Assembly (NCBI RefSeq): GCF_040802235.1
Contig: NC_133167.1
Coordinates: forward strand, 1,999,001 to 2,063,000
Direction: 5' to 3'
DNA length: 64,000 bases
Source of the DNA: Manis javanica
Taxonomy: Eukaryota; Chordata; Mammalia; Pholidota; Manidae
Of the stretch, positions 21,244 through 32,099 are shown piece by piece. The position numbers and the translations under genes were made by a program. The notes under the pieces were generated by a model. It had not been told where the DNA came from, did not search any database, and saw only the letters and a list, made by a program, of their open reading frames with translations. The number at the start of each line of letters is the position of its first letter. Within the stretch, counting starts at the first letter, position 1.

Positions 21244-22290
21244 GACATGCGCAGTGGGTGTTGGGGCTCGTGCCGCAGGGACCAGACCCCAGAGAAGAGC
21301 ACAGGACCCATCCAGCTGGGTGATAGAGGGTGTGGTTAGGTTGGCATTTCCAGAGCACCTCTCTTTCTGATGGGCCTGGGAACCGTTGTAGGAGTGGAGG
21401 GAGAAGGTTCACAGGCCACCACAGACCTGCCAGAGACCCCCCGATCCCCAGGATCCTGTCTGGAAGCTGAGTGGGGTTTGTGTGGCCTCTTGTCCTCAGA
21501 CACCTCCGCCCAACAGATCCTTGTATCCAGTGTGTGCTTCCAGGGCTCAGGGTGGTGACTTGCAGGTGTCCAGCTGGAAGCCCTTATCCTGGGGGGCCAC
21601 CCACAACCCCCAGTGCCGCCCAAGGATAGGTTAAGGCCAGCAGGCGGGGTGAAGGACTCCCTGCTCCGCGTGAAGACGCGTCTGCCCTGTGGCCTGCCCA
21701 CCGGGACCCATCCCTTGCCAGATGCTCCTGGGCTTTCCCAGCAAGGGCTCCTTCCTCACCTGTACGGACAGGGGCTCCTTCCCCAACCACACCGTGCTGT
21801 GTGGGAGGCCCGAGAGGCTGACCAGCTGCGTGGAACTACTGGTTAACCCATGGGCCAGACCCGCTCAGAACAGACAGCGATCCCTTCAGAGGAGCGTGGA
21901 GGGGTAACACGAACAGCGTGCCTGGGGGTGAAGCCAGGGGGAGGGCTCCGCAGAGCCAGCATTGCCTCCCTGGCTCTGGACAGCAGGAATGGGACCCAAG
22001 ATGGGTGATCTTGATCTAAGAACAGGACGTGGTCCAGAGAGCGATCACGTCCAGTAGCTGAGGCTTCAGGGGAGGCAGATGGAGCATAGAAGGGGTGGAG
22101 GCTGACCTCACCTGCTCTCCCAGGCCTGGGTCTGTTAACACTCTCGACCACATTAGAGATGGTAGCTTCTAGAAAGTTACAGAGTTATGCATGGCATAAA
22201 ATGCCTCACGTCCTGTCTTGTCCCTTTTAAAGTGAGATGAAAGTCATTTTTGCAACCTGTCCAACTTTCTCCTACGGAAGAGAAGAGACG
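21244..22290. other. GC-rich unique sequence
   Basis: No gene or repeat recognised. Long-looking overlapping frames are Pro/Gly/Arg-rich. Confidence 0.5.
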
Positions 22291-22800
22291 AAGACCAGGC
22301 TGCATGGAGGTTTTTATTATTCCTGGGAGGGGGAGCAGTATACAGGGCCACACTGCAGTCACTGAGCTTGTTAAAAATATCTCAATAAATAAAACAAATA
22401 AGCAACATATACACTGAAACAGAAAAAAATTTTTTAAAATGGTTATAGCTGAGCGAGTCAGGAAGGAAAGGAACAGAGGTGTGAGAAGAATTCCAGGCTT
22501 ATTTGAAACAATCATGCAGAGATGGGGTAGGAAAGAAGGCGAGGTTCTTTGTCTGAGAGCCTTGGTCCAGTTTAAACAGAATCGTACAGGAATGCATTTC
22601 TGTTTTATTAAAAAAATACATTTAAAAAAGGCACTTAGAGGAAAATACAAATCCAAAGTCCAAATCCTCACAAATGTGGTCCTGAATCTAGAGATTTTTC
22701 AGAAAAAATAAATCCCCTCCCCAAAAAATAAAATCCAGAGGAAAAATCCAAACAGTGGCAAGGATGACAATGAACATGTCATGGGCAAGAGGGACAGTGA
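22291..22800 (-). other. Possible 3' UTR / polyadenylation region of a minus-strand transcript
   Basis: Read on the minus strand, this is a T-rich, non-repetitive block of 3'-UTR character. It has one AATAAA (complement at 22604-22609) and, at its end, AATAAAAACCTCCATGCAG (signal complement at 22313-22318). A TCTTCGTCTCTTCTCTTCC pyrimidine-rich tract follows a suitable 15-40 bases downstream. The upstream composition (TTTTTCTGTTTCAGTGTATA and similar) is typical of terminal exons. I cannot identify a stop codon or a coding exon with confidence. AATAAA also occurs on the plus strand at 22384-22389, so orientation is an inference. Confidence 0.35.
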
Positions 22801-23464
22801 GTGCCACTGCCTCTGTGGGGACCATCCCAGGGAAGCGGGTGGTCCAGGGTGTCCATCGATGCTGTTGCTGTCCCCTTGTCTAAGGCCGTGCTGAGAGCAG
22901 AGGTGGGCGGCTTCCTTGAGGTCATTCAGGTTTCAGAAGTGACGGACTTGGGTGCATCCCATTCTGCTAGTGCCTCAGCCCCAAAGGACAGCCTGGAAGA
23001 CAAGGAAGGGGGGCTGAGCACCGGGGCAGCGCCTGGCATCCTGGAGCACTCGGACCCTCTCATCAAGGGGGGCCAGGCTCGAAGGAACGGGGCAGACAGT
23101 AGGCCCTGTTCTTCTGCAGCCCCCTCCGTGTCCCTGCTGCAGGAACTGACAGGTGACAGTAGTCGGCTCACCAGGGCATCTGCAAGCCATGCCCCGAGGA
23201 GCCTCCTGCTGCTTCGACCCCAAGGGGCTGGCTCCCCTGCCCCCTGGGGACACCCACGCCCCCAACTGGCACTCGGCAGGCCCCCTGCTCCCTAGGGAGT
23301 GGGTGGGATCCGTGTGGCCTGACCTAGGGGACCTGACCTCTGAAGGAGGGGCGGTGCCACAGCAAGGTGGGGCTAGGGCATCTGGCGTGGAGAGCCAGGC
23401 TGCCCTGCAGGGTTGAGGAGGGGCAGGAGGTGAGGCCAGAAACACGGGATGTGTTGCTGTGAAG
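22801..23464. other. GC-rich sequence, possible upstream part of the minus-strand transcript
   Basis: No recognised repeat. Overlapping open frames occur on both strands: 164 codons plus at 22801-23295 and 156 codons minus at 22975-23445. All are Pro/Gly/Ala/Ser-rich, and I recognise no domain. If a minus-strand gene ends near 22.3 kb, part of this could be exon. Confidence 0.3.
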
Positions 23465-23660
23465 GGAGGGATTTTTTAAAACTTGTGCTTTTGAAATAAT
23501 TATAGATTCACAGGAAGTTGCAAAAAAAACAGTACAGAGGAAGCCCATGTACCTATCACAGTTTCCCCCAGTGGTGTCATCTTGTCCAAGTCCAGTGCCA
23601 CACCACAGCCAGAGAGTCAACAGGCATGCAGCCCACCCGCTTGTTCACATTTCACTCATG
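23465..23660 (-). mobile_element. L1M 3' UTR fragment (antisense)
   Basis: TTTTGAAATAATTATAGATT CACAGGAAGTTGCAAAAA, then ACAGAGGAAGCCCATGTACC and CAGTTTCCCCCAGTGGTGTC are the antisense 3' UTR of an L1MB-like element. The element normally carries a TG repeat at this position, matching the microsatellite that follows. Confidence 0.85.
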
Positions 23661-23722
23661 TGTGGTTATGTGTGTGTGTGTGTACATCTGTGTGGTTGTG
23701 TGTGGTGTGTGGTGCTATATGT
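23661..23722. repeat. Interrupted TG microsatellite in L1 tail
   Basis: TGTGTGTGTGTGTGTACATCTGTGTGGTTGTGTGTGGTGTGTGG. It lies where L1M 3' UTRs natively have a TG-rich run, and probably expanded from it. Confidence 0.85.
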
Positions 23723-24383
23723 GACTCTGCGCCCACCATCGTGATGGACAGACCCAGTTGTCCCATCCCCAGGGGGCCCCTGGAGCTCACGTGACAGGTG
23801 TGCCAAGGAGCATGTGGGTCAATCATAGCAGAGTTGAGGCTGGACCCGCCGCACATCCGGGTTGCCGTCTGCTTTGCAGAGGGTCCTGGTGATGGGCCCA
23901 TCCAGGGGAGCGCCTCCTCCCACCCCCACCATGGCCCAGGGGTCAGCCAGGAAGGCACCAGGTTGGCAGCCAAATGGCCTGGCAGGGGCTGCCTCCCCCA
24001 GCAGCCTGCACCCGCCAAGGAAGGTGCAGCTAGAGAGCAGCGCTCACTGCCCAGAGGGAGACCGGATGGCGTGATGAGCACCCGGGCGAGGGGACACAGG
24101 CTGGGGATCCCCACATGCTGTCGTCCGCATCTACAGGCTTAGGGAGATGTGCTGGGGAGAAGCTGGGAGCCAGTGGGTCTGTGGCCAGCCCTGATGTCCG
24201 TGTGTCAGAGCGTGGGCCCTGGCGCTGCCAGCCGCCGGCTTCCTCCCATGCCCCCAGCTCGTCCCCGTGAAGCAGAGCTCCGCTCGGAAACCCCAGGGCT
24301 CAGGAACCCTAGAAACCTTTGCCAAATGAAGGCGAAGTTCTGAAGAGGCTAAAACACATTTCCCCTAAAACTCATGTGCATGG
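23723..24383. other. GC-rich unique sequence
   Basis: No gene seen. The first 60 bases may still be degraded L1 tail. A plus-strand frame (23798-24142) is compositional. Confidence 0.45.
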
Positions 24384-24399
24384 ACACACACACACACAC
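24384..24399. repeat. (AC)8 short microsatellite
   Basis: Pure AC alternation of 16 bases. Confidence 0.9.
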
Positions 24400-24650
24400 C
24401 TCGTTTTTTTCAAGTTCAGAGCATTCCAAATATGTGAGCCTTCTTAAGTGGCCCTGGGCAGACAGTCAAAAGGCTGCTTTCTCTTGGAGAATGTGGTTGT
24501 AATCAGATAATTAATAAGGGGGTCAGCTAGAGAAAGCTAAATGGAAGCCTTCCTCAGTGGGAGGAAATAATTACAACAGTTTTTGATATATGAGCTGCAC
24601 CAAACCTCCAAGGGGAAATACAAAATCATCCATGAAAAGCCAAACGACAG
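24400..24650. promoter_or_regulatory. AT-rich non-repetitive islet (possible enhancer)
   Basis: A complex AT-rich islet in GC-rich DNA. AATCAGATAATTAATAAGG combines a GATA-type site with overlapping homeodomain TAAT cores, and GGAAATAATTACAACAG adds another. No repeat family is recognised. Clustering of such sites is suggestive only. Confidence 0.2.
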
Positions 24651-25190
24651 GGGCATCCCCCAGCAGCGGTGGGGTGCAGGGCTTCCTCACATGCCCAAGG
24701 GGGCCCAGGGCTCAGAAGAAATGAGCGGCAGGTTCATTAGTCTTTTTGTCCGAGAGCCTCTGGGCCCGGCCCCCTTGATGTCACCCTGACCCCAGCCGTG
24801 TCTGCAGATGGGGTGGGTTCCCAGCAACAAACACAAAACATCTGGGGCCCAGGACTGCCTCCCGCGCGTAAGAGCCACCTGAAGCCATGTGCATGTGTCC
24901 CCTGGGTAGTTCACTCCCTGCCGGGGAGGGGGCGGCTGGCGGGGCGGCAGTGGCTGGACTCAGAGGGTGCGCGGCTCCTCTCCACGCCAGACCATCGGCT
25001 GCCAATACACAGCAAAGGGTCTTACTGGACTCCATATCCCAACACCTCACCCAGGCAGTGAAACACCAGCAGAAGTTCTCTAGAGAGGGAGGCAGGGGTG
25101 GGCTTCAGGGGGAAGGGCTTATTATGAGGCCTTCCTCAGCCCACCACCCACCTTTCCAGCTCTGCGCCATCCCCACTTCCCGCCTGCCTG
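24651..25190. other. GC-rich unique sequence
   Basis: No gene or repeat recognised. Confidence 0.5.
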
Positions 25191-25194
25191 CCTT

Positions 25195-25440
25195 TGATCC
25201 ATCGCCACAGACTGAGCGTCTGTCACGTGCCAGGAATGCTGCTCATCGTTTGAAAAGCCCCGAGATGAATCCAAGAAATCAGAGGGGAGAAGCACATTTG
25301 TAAACCACTAGAACAAAAGGCAGATGATGACGATTTCTTAAAGGAGGTGCAGTGACCGTGTGACCAGGAAGGGAAGGGACAGAGCGCCCTGGACTTCATA
25401 GGACCCAAGGAGCGCGGTAGGGCAGGGAGCGGGCACAGAC
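25195..25440 (-). repeat. L2 LINE 3' relic (antisense)
   Basis: GACTGAGCGTCTGTCACGTG CCAGGAATGCTGCTCATCG is the antisense L2 3' terminal segment ('attgagcgcctactatgtgccaggcactgtgct'). It is followed by a degraded GATGAATCCAAGAAATCAGA region. Confidence 0.55.
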
Positions 25441-25454
25441 GTGAGGCCTCCTCT

Positions 25455-25513
25455 ACATGTGGGCACACACATGCACACGTGGGCACACACGCACACGCAG
25501 GCACATGCACAAC
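25455..25513. repeat. Imperfect CA/CG microsatellite
   Basis: GTGGGCACACACATGCACAC followed by GTGGGCACACACGCACACGC and AGGCACATGCACA. It is an internally duplicated CA-rich run of about 60 bases. Confidence 0.85.
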
Positions 25514-26040
25514 CCTGGGATTTTGCCGTGGAGACTGGATGGAAGGACGTGAGGATCAGGAGGCGAGGAGCTGCCCACAGACACCCAGGCTGTGGCCACC
25601 ATCCCCAGCACGGAGCAGGTGTCCCGGCTCTCGCTGGGGTCCCTCCAGCACGACACGGGAGGCATCTTCGCCTCGGGGACCTTGACGTCGGTCGCCCAGT
25701 CCACTCTAGTGCTTGCTGCCATCCGTGGCTTCCTCTTCCCACTCGCTGCACCTGAAACAAAGACCCCTCACCTCCAGGGCTCCTGGGCACAGAGGCCCTG
25801 GGGTGAAGCGGACATGAACAGTCACGAGCCCCATGGCCAGAGCTGCCAGCTGCTCCTACCACAGGGGCAGCCAGCCCATCCCACATGGGCCGGCCTCCTC
25901 CCTCTTGGGCATTTGTGGGGTGCCGTCCTTCAGCTGGGGGCCCTCTGTCCCCTCGCCAAGCCTGGACGCCACCTCCTGACCATGGGCACATGGCTCCCCA
26001 GAGCTGGCTGGAAGGATCCAGCCACCTTAACATCTAAAGT
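25514..26040. other. GC-rich unique sequence with chance ORFs
   Basis: A plus-strand frame (25592-26047) and a minus-strand frame (25338-26033) fully overlap. The plus frame begins with an ordinary-looking Ser/Leu/Thr-rich segment preceded by CCATCCCCAG, which could mimic a splice acceptor. I know no family that it matches, and the rest is compositional. Confidence 0.3.
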
Positions 26041-26400
26041 GCCGTGACTATGAGGAGAAAACAAATGGTGATTCACGCGAGGAGGCTGCGGATGGAAGGG
26101 GAAGTCGCCGGGCTGAGCGCCTCACAAATGGCCCATAGCGTGGGGCTCAGACTTTCCGACAAGTGGAATTTATCATCCGGGGAGAAGCCAGAGGCATCTG
26201 TGCAGATAAAATTAGAATAGCCTGTTTTGCAAAGAAAGACCGACCCAGACACAGAGAAAGGCTCTTGGAAATTACGGCAAGTGTGGAAGTGGAAAGTTTT
26301 TAAATAATAGAAGCAAAATGGCAAAACAGACACAAATGAAAAACAATCGGTAAATCACAGACTGACCCCGGGAGTCGCCCAGCATTGGACCGAAAAGACA
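26041..26400. promoter_or_regulatory. Non-repetitive islet, possible conserved element
   Basis: A moderately AT-rich, complex stretch that differs from its GC-rich flanks. It contains a GTGCAGATAAAATTAGAATA segment (GATA-type plus TAAT-like) and a run of purine-rich sequence. No repeat match and no ORF support. Confidence 0.15.
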
Positions 26401-27234
26401 CAGGACATGATTGGGGGGGAGCAGGCCCAGTCACAGAGGAAGCACAGAGGGAGTGTCCACGCGCCCCAAGGCCAAGGGGCTCCGAAAAGGGAGCACAGAG
26501 TTCTGGGGAGGAGACCGAGCCACGCCACAGGGAAAGTTCTGGATACCAAGAGGGGGGAGATCCTCCTTCAAGCTTCCAGACATTAAAAGAAACCGAAAAG
26601 CAGCAGACAAGGGTGGAGTGGCTTCCCATGTGCTAAAGCCACCTGCTGACCGGCAGTCCCAGGGTGCCCAGAGTTCCTGGGGACAAAGACCAATGACCTA
26701 CCAGGAGCAAGAAACATGTGGGCCTTCAAGGGCCCGGTCAGGGGCCATCTGGGGAGAATGGCACATGAGACAGTCCTGCACCAGGCAAAGGTGTCAGGGC
26801 TTCTGGTGTTAGTGCCTAACCCGCCCCCCACCAACTGCAAAACAAACAATCGGCATGCTGGGGGGAAGCCTCAGAGGCCAGAGCTGAAGTAGGGGCACAC
26901 CCCTGGGTCCCGGGGGGCCTGAGCCTCCATCCTCCACATCCCCATGGTGTGTAAGGGATGGAGGCCAGGCCGTCCGATTTGTGAGCCTGGACTCTCACTC
27001 ATTACGCTGTCCGATTCGCTACTCCAGTTACCAAACTCGCTCAAGAAAAAGTAGGAAACAGGAATGTATCAGTAACTGTAAGATATGCTGGCCAGGTTAT
27101 TAAAGATCTGTGTCTACCCCACAAAGAACAAGAAACCAGATTGTCTAACACAAGCATTAAATAGAAGCTTCTATGCACAAATCATTCCTAGCTACATGAC
27201 TTAAGTATACCAGAATTTAAAGATGAGGAAACAC
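26401..27234. other. Unique sequence
   Basis: GC-rich to about 27000, then AT-rich (27040-27234) with no recognised repeat. Confidence 0.45.
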
Positions 27235-27370
27235 TTCCCATTTTATTTTATTTATTCATTTATTTAGGATAGACTTCAATTTTTAGAGCAGTTTTAGCTT
27301 CTCAGCACAATTGCCAGAAGGTGCAGAGATGTCCCATCTGCCCCCTGCCCCCACGCACGATATGACTGAC
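27235..27370 (-). mobile_element. L1M 3' tail fragment (antisense)
   Basis: After a T-rich run comes TTTTTAGAGCAGTTTTAGCT TCTCAGCACAATTGCCAGAAGG, then GCAGAGATGTCCCATCTGCC and CCCTGCCCCCACGCACG. This is the antisense 3' UTR of old L1M elements. The T-rich start is the reverse of the poly(A) tail. Confidence 0.85.
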
Positions 27371-27660
27371 TCCTGTCCAAACGGCGTAAGAGCCGAAGGA
27401 TGGGTCTCTGTCTCCTATGATTCTAACCACAAAGATACTAAGTAACAGCAGCAAAGCAAGTTCTGTGTCAGAAGAACCAGTTCCGCATAACCAGGAGGGT
27501 TTATTCGAGGAATGCTGATGGGTTAACCTCCAGAAATGTGGCACCGAGCACACAGCGTAGCCGACGCTGAGCTGTGGAAGGGCACCTCTGCGTGTGTTCT
27601 GTCCCATGGGAGCCCCGGGAGAGGCAGGATCTGGGAGCACAGGCCTTGGGAACCCCAGCT
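27371..27660. other. Unique sequence
   Basis: Nothing recognised. It may contain further degraded L1 tail at its left side. Confidence 0.4.
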
Positions 27661-27664
27661 CTGC

Positions 27665-27735
27665 CACTCAGGGAAGGGCAGCCTGGGAAGAGTGGCTTCT
27701 GCTCTGGGCCTCGGTTTCCTCGCCGGCAGAACCCC
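27665..27735 (+). repeat. MIR SINE remnant
   Basis: GCTCTGGGCCTCGGTTTCCT CGCCGGCAGAA equals the MIR 'ctctgggcctcagtttcctcatctg' segment. Only the central part survives. Confidence 0.6.
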
Positions 27736-27837
27736 AAACACAGGCCACGTGAGGAACCACTGCATCAGGGCTGGGGGGCCCGTGACCTGTCCCACGGCAC
27801 CCTGTCCCACAAGCACCGGAGCCTCGAGAGTGCTGGA

Positions 27838-27918
27838 CACTCACTGTCTCTTCCTCGTGGGTCCCCGGCATCCAGCACAGCGCCTGGCACATAGCAGGTG
27901 CTCAACAGACACCTTCTG
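27838..27918 (+). repeat. L2 LINE 3' terminus (sense)
   Basis: CCCCGGCATCCAGCACAGCG CCTGGCACATAGCAGGTGCT CAACAGACACCTTCTGAAGG is a good copy of the L2 3' end, with the expected 'cagtgcctggcacatagtaggtgctcaataaatgtttgttgaa' order. Confidence 0.85.
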
Positions 27919-28234
27919 AAGGAGGGACTCCCTTCTGGGGAGATGAGGTGGACACGGCGGCGCCGGGCGCCCACCAACCACACACCCGGCCCCCTCTGAG
28001 ATGTGCTCTCAGGCTCGCATGCTTCTCGGTTTCTGCCGCTCCAAAGGGGGCCCCTGGCCGGCAGCATTGGCGTGAAGCAGGAGCGCATGGGGAATGCAGC
28101 CGGTCAGGCCCCACCCAAGACCAGGACCCCACACCTGTGCTTGGCACAGTCTCCAGCTCCTAGGCTGCTTCTCAAGCCAAAGACACAGGCTGAGCCCATT
28201 CAGCCTGCCTCGTCACATCCTTGGGCAGAGCTGG
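27919..28234. other. GC-rich unique sequence
   Basis: Nothing recognised. Confidence 0.45.
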
Positions 28235-28320
28235 ACTGCCCCTGAGATGCCACGACTTGCCAGAGGTACACAGCTGGTTAGAGACAAGTCTGGAACAAGA
28301 TCTGGGCATCTCGAGGCTGC
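28235..28320 (-). repeat. MIR SINE (antisense)
   Basis: CCCCTGAGATGCCACGACTT GCCAGAGGTACACAGCTGGT TAGAGACAAGTCTGGAACAA is the antisense MIR 'acttgcccaaggtcacacagctagtaagtggcagagctgggat' region. Confidence 0.7.
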
Positions 28321-29157
28321 CTGTTGGGGCTGTCCCACCGCTGGCAGCCAGGCCCTGAGGTGTGCCGGCTGGCTGCAGCTCTGCGCGAGAGCCCAGTTCA
28401 GCCAGAAACGCAGGTCTCCCGGTCCCACTGTGGGCAGAAGGCCTGGGGGTGCTCGGTTCACAAAGCAGACACAGCTGTGCAGACAACCTGTGTCCAAATG
28501 GGCTGAACTACCAGTGGTGCCAGGACAGGCCCCCAGACACACTGAGCAGGGCCACCCCACCCACTGAAGGGGGTTTCTTCTTCCCTCTGGGCAGGGGCTT
28601 TGAAGGGGCCTCTGGGCACTGAGTGCAGGCTGTGCAGCCTCCCTGTCCCCTGCCGGCCCCACCAGGGTGGACAGTGCCAGCGGGCAGCTGGCACAAACCT
28701 TGCTCTCCCAGGGCGGCCTTGCCGCAGAGGCTGCTGGTGGGACAAATGCCTTGTGCACGCACGAAGGAAATGAGGAGTTTTGCTCTCAGGGAGAGAATGC
28801 AGAGGCTCCCTCCGGCTGGATCTGCAGGCGGGTCCAGCCAGGCTGGGACACCGGAAAGAGCAGTAGGCTGCACCCAGGACTGTCCCCGAGCGGGCAATGC
28901 CAGCCAGGCTCACCCAGCCCATGGGAGAGGCAGGTCCAACCGGCCTTCCTCTTCACGGCCCTCCCGGCTCTGCCAACCTCTGTGCAGCAGAGGGTTGGAA
29001 GGACAGAGAACTCGAAATGCCTAATCACAAAATTTACCTCCACTTCTAAGACAGTGGCAGGCGGGGTCCTGCCCATCCTCTGTGAGTTGGCAGGCACAGT
29101 GAACTGTAATTGACTTTTAAAGGAGAAATGCAAGGACCCTGTGAACGCCCCTAAGTC
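28321..29157. other. GC-rich unique sequence with overlapping chance ORFs
   Basis: Minus-strand frames of 129-222 codons overlap one another in different frames. They are Pro/Ala/Ser/Cys-rich and without a domain. No gene is supported. Confidence 0.45.
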
Positions 29158-29183
29158 GGGGGGGGGGACACTGGGGCGGGAGG
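29158..29183 (+). other. G-quadruplex candidate
   Basis: A G10 run, then ACACT, GGGG, C, GGG, A, GGG. This satisfies the four-G-run, short-loop pattern of intramolecular G-quadruplexes on the plus strand. The G10 homopolymer is also a likely length polymorphism. Confidence 0.8.
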
Positions 29184-30810
29184 GCAGAAGGCTGGCGGTC
29201 TGTCTCCCAGACAAATGCAGTTCCAGAAGCAACTGGATGCGTGAGATCCATCCCTTTGTACAAGGTCCTTCTAGATGGCCGTGCCAAGCCACTTCGTTCC
29301 CTTGCGCAGGCCCTCCCTGCCCTGGCTGTCCCCACCCTGGAAGGAGCTGTCTATAAACAGTCCCTGAACCAAGCCGTGGCTGTGACAGGCAGGACACCCT
29401 GGTCTCCCTTTGCTGGCAGAAGGGATCAGCAGGCAGATCTGGGCCCTTTCTCAAAATAGCCAGACAGAGGCCACGGCCATGCGATTCTCATTAGGCCAGT
29501 GGTCTCATTAGGCAAGGAGGCCTCGGGGCTGCAGCTCGGGCCAGAATTAAGACCCAGGAGCTTCTTTTCAGGGCGGGGCCTGGCCCACTCCCCTTTGGAG
29601 GGTCTGCTTTCCCAGGAAGGGCTGGGCAGCAGGAGCCCCTATCACACCCATACAGCTCCTAGGACAGCAGCGGGTGATGGGTGTCTGCGGCCATGCAGAG
29701 GAATGCCTGGGGCACTGGCCACTCCACACAGCTCGGAAGAGACCTCTGCGTCTCCAGGCCCCAGAGCTCCTGCGAGGCAGGTCGGGGCGAGATGTCTGGG
29801 AAGGCAGCTCTGATGCTGGCAACGGCCGTGTGTCTGGAGGGACCAGGCCCGTCTGCTCCTGCTGCCACAGCTCCTCCTGTGCCCTCTGGTCCCTCTGCCC
29901 CTGTGACAAGCCTCACACCTGCAGGTGCCACTTGTGTGGGGCCCTGCACTCCCGGCAGGCAGAGGGCAGGGTGAAGGCAGGCGAGGGGGCCCTGGCTCTC
30001 ACAGCTCCGTGACTCTGGGCTTCTGACCCTGGCCCACCTGCCATGTGTGAGAAAAAGAGAAATCCTGCTAGCAGCGACCATATTCATGATGCCAGGGCTC
30101 CCTGGTGGCCTACAGCAGAGCCATTGGCGGTGCTCCTCCGGGAGAGAACTCCCCGCCAGCTTGGAAGCACAGCTGTCTCTCTGTGTCCCTCTCTCCTGGG
30201 GCTTGGCTTCGGGAATTCAGGCCATGTCTGGAAGGGGCCTCTGCCAAGGAGAAGTCAGCCTGAGAGCAGCCTGGGGAGGGGGCAAGCTTGCCTTTGCCTG
30301 CTGGTCCCTTCGGCTCGGTGCCTCCCTGCATCACGTCCTCGAGGGACCTGCCCTGCCGAGCCCGCCCCAGTAGCCCCTTGGCTTTCCAGGCTGGCCCTGC
30401 TCGGTTCCCAGGGAAGCTGCGGCACGGCGGCGCAGGGCTCCCGCTGGCCATCCTCAGGACCCAGCCCGTCCAGCCTCCCTCCCCAGGCAGCCTTCCCATT
30501 TCTTCTCCATGAGCCGTGGGATGCTGCACGGGGCACTCCCAGGCTTCCGAGATGGTGTGCCAGCAGCCAGGGGCGGGTCGCAAGAGGGGATGCAGCCTCC
30601 TGCAGGGATGCAGGGCCTCCAGACCCAGGAACTACTTCAACAGGTGCATTATAACTTCTGCAGATGTCACTAAATTCAGCTTCCAAATAAAACCCACGGG
30701 TGGAAGGGGGTGGAATGAAAAGCCACCTGCCTCAGGCTGGCGGTACAGGAGGTGCCTTTAGAGATGACCACCCAGTGATGTCAGTTCAGAGATGCGGGGA
30801 AGGGCCTGGC
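29184..30810. other. GC-rich unique sequence
   Basis: No repeat or gene recognised. A plus-strand 203-codon frame (30043-30654) and minus frames across the same bases are compositional. Confidence 0.5.
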
Positions 30811-30811
30811 C

Positions 30812-30905
30812 CTGGGGACTGACCACTTATCCCACGTCACCAGGTGGGTGCAGAATCACCACCAGAACGCAGGTCAGCTGAGCCCTGGGCTGGAAATCCC
30901 CCCCT
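30812..30905 (-). repeat. Probable MIR (antisense), degraded
   Basis: CACGTCACCAGGTGGGTGCA GAATCACCACCAGAACGCAG GTCAGCTGAGCCCTG follows the antisense MIR order 'ggtcacacagctagtaagtggcagagctgggattcgaacccaggtc'. Divergence is high. Confidence 0.45.
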
Positions 30906-31034
30906 CTCATACGACTGACTTCATTCCCACACCTGCCACACGGGTCCCAACCCAGAGGCACTGACTTAATACATATCTCTACACATTTGATAAATGAGTA
31001 TCTGAAGACACCCCCTCCCAGTGAGGGCAGCAGC

Positions 31035-31265
31035 CCCTCAAGAGGACATTAGTCGGTGGCCCAGTGACCCAGGTGCTCTGCCGGATGCTGGCACTCAACT
31101 TGGTCCCCATCTCAACCAGTTCATTCAGGAACAGACAACAATCTATTACAGTAAAATGTAGTAAGTGTTCTAATAAAGGTATAACGCAAGTACACAAAGA
31201 CATACAACCATTTTTCTGTAAAACATGAAAATATGCTATACATGTAAGTGACACAGCAGCATATG
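31035..31265 (-). repeat. L2 LINE 3' relic (antisense)
   Basis: On the minus strand, CACTTACTACATTTTACTGT AATAGATTGTTGTCTGTTCC matches the L2 3' region 'cacttatcactatctgaaattatct...ttgtctgtctcc'. The shared 3' end is degraded into CAAGTTGAGTGCCAGCATCC. Confidence 0.55.
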
Positions 31266-31900
31266 GCAGGGGCACTAATAAAGGTCTGCAAGGCATGACA
31301 CCCAAGCCGCGGGGCTTCGGGCAGCTCTTCACAGACTCGGGGGCTGCAGCTGGGTCTTCCAGGACGTCTGGTCCCTGGTGGGAGGGTGAGAGGGCTTCCC
31401 AGGCAGAGGTCAGTATGTAGGGGCACATGCGAGGGGGCCTGGGGAGAGGTGAGGATCTTGGGGGAGATGGTGAGCTGGGACTCAAGGGCGGAGCAGAGAC
31501 TGGCAGGTCCCCACGGGGCACCAGGGAGATAGAGGAAGTGTAAGGGGCACTCGTGACCAGACCTGCTTTTCAGAGATAACCGTGGGCTGGGCCCAAAGGG
31601 ATGCTGAGGCCAAGACGCCTGACTGCAGGGCCTCAGGTGGGGCAGGACCCCAGGAGGGTGGTGCAGTGCTGGAGAATCGGCAAGGGCGAGAGCAGACCCA
31701 GGGCTGTGGCTCGGGAAAGGATGAGGTGACCCCAGGGCTGCTTAGGAAACCCCAGGGCAGCATCTGGGGGGAAGCCAGTGGTTGTCGTGCTGAACGGCAG
31801 GAGCTCTCAGGACGCTCTGAATGCGAGGTTCACCCAGCAGGTTTCGGCTCTGAACCCAAGAAGGGACTGGGGGCTCCAGATGCAGCTTATGAGGGAAACT
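31266..31900. other. GC-rich unique sequence
   Basis: No gene or repeat recognised. Confidence 0.45.
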
Positions 31901-31909
31901 GATGTGACC

Positions 31910-32000
31910 CCCTCCCCTTAGAAGAGGTGAGGAAACAGGTAATTTGCTTTGCTAGAACTTGAATCCAGTCCCCCAGATCCACACCCAGGGCTCATTCCCC
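31910..32000 (-). repeat. MIR SINE (antisense), degraded
   Basis: GAAGAGGTGAGGAAACAGGT AATTTGCTTTGCTAGAACTT GAATCCAGTCCCCCAGATCC is consistent with antisense MIR, with an internal deletion removing the 'ccaaggtcacacag' part. Confidence 0.6.
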
Positions 32001-32099
32001 ATGACAGAACTGGGGATGCAGGCATGTGGGGGCGCAGAGGGTCAGGTGCCAGGAGCCGACCTGGCTGGCCAGTAAGGCGGTGTGTGCAGCTGGCTAGCT

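Noticed and set aside
22384-22389. AATAAA on the plus strand as a plus-strand polyadenylation signal
   Set aside because: It lies inside an A-rich run and lacks a downstream GU-rich element. The minus-strand interpretation of this block fits better.
25338-26047. Opposing frames of 231 (minus) and 151 (plus) codons with a CCATCCCCAG splice-acceptor-like start
   Set aside because: The frames fully overlap, are compositional, and contain the CA microsatellite. No matching donor or homologous protein is recognised.
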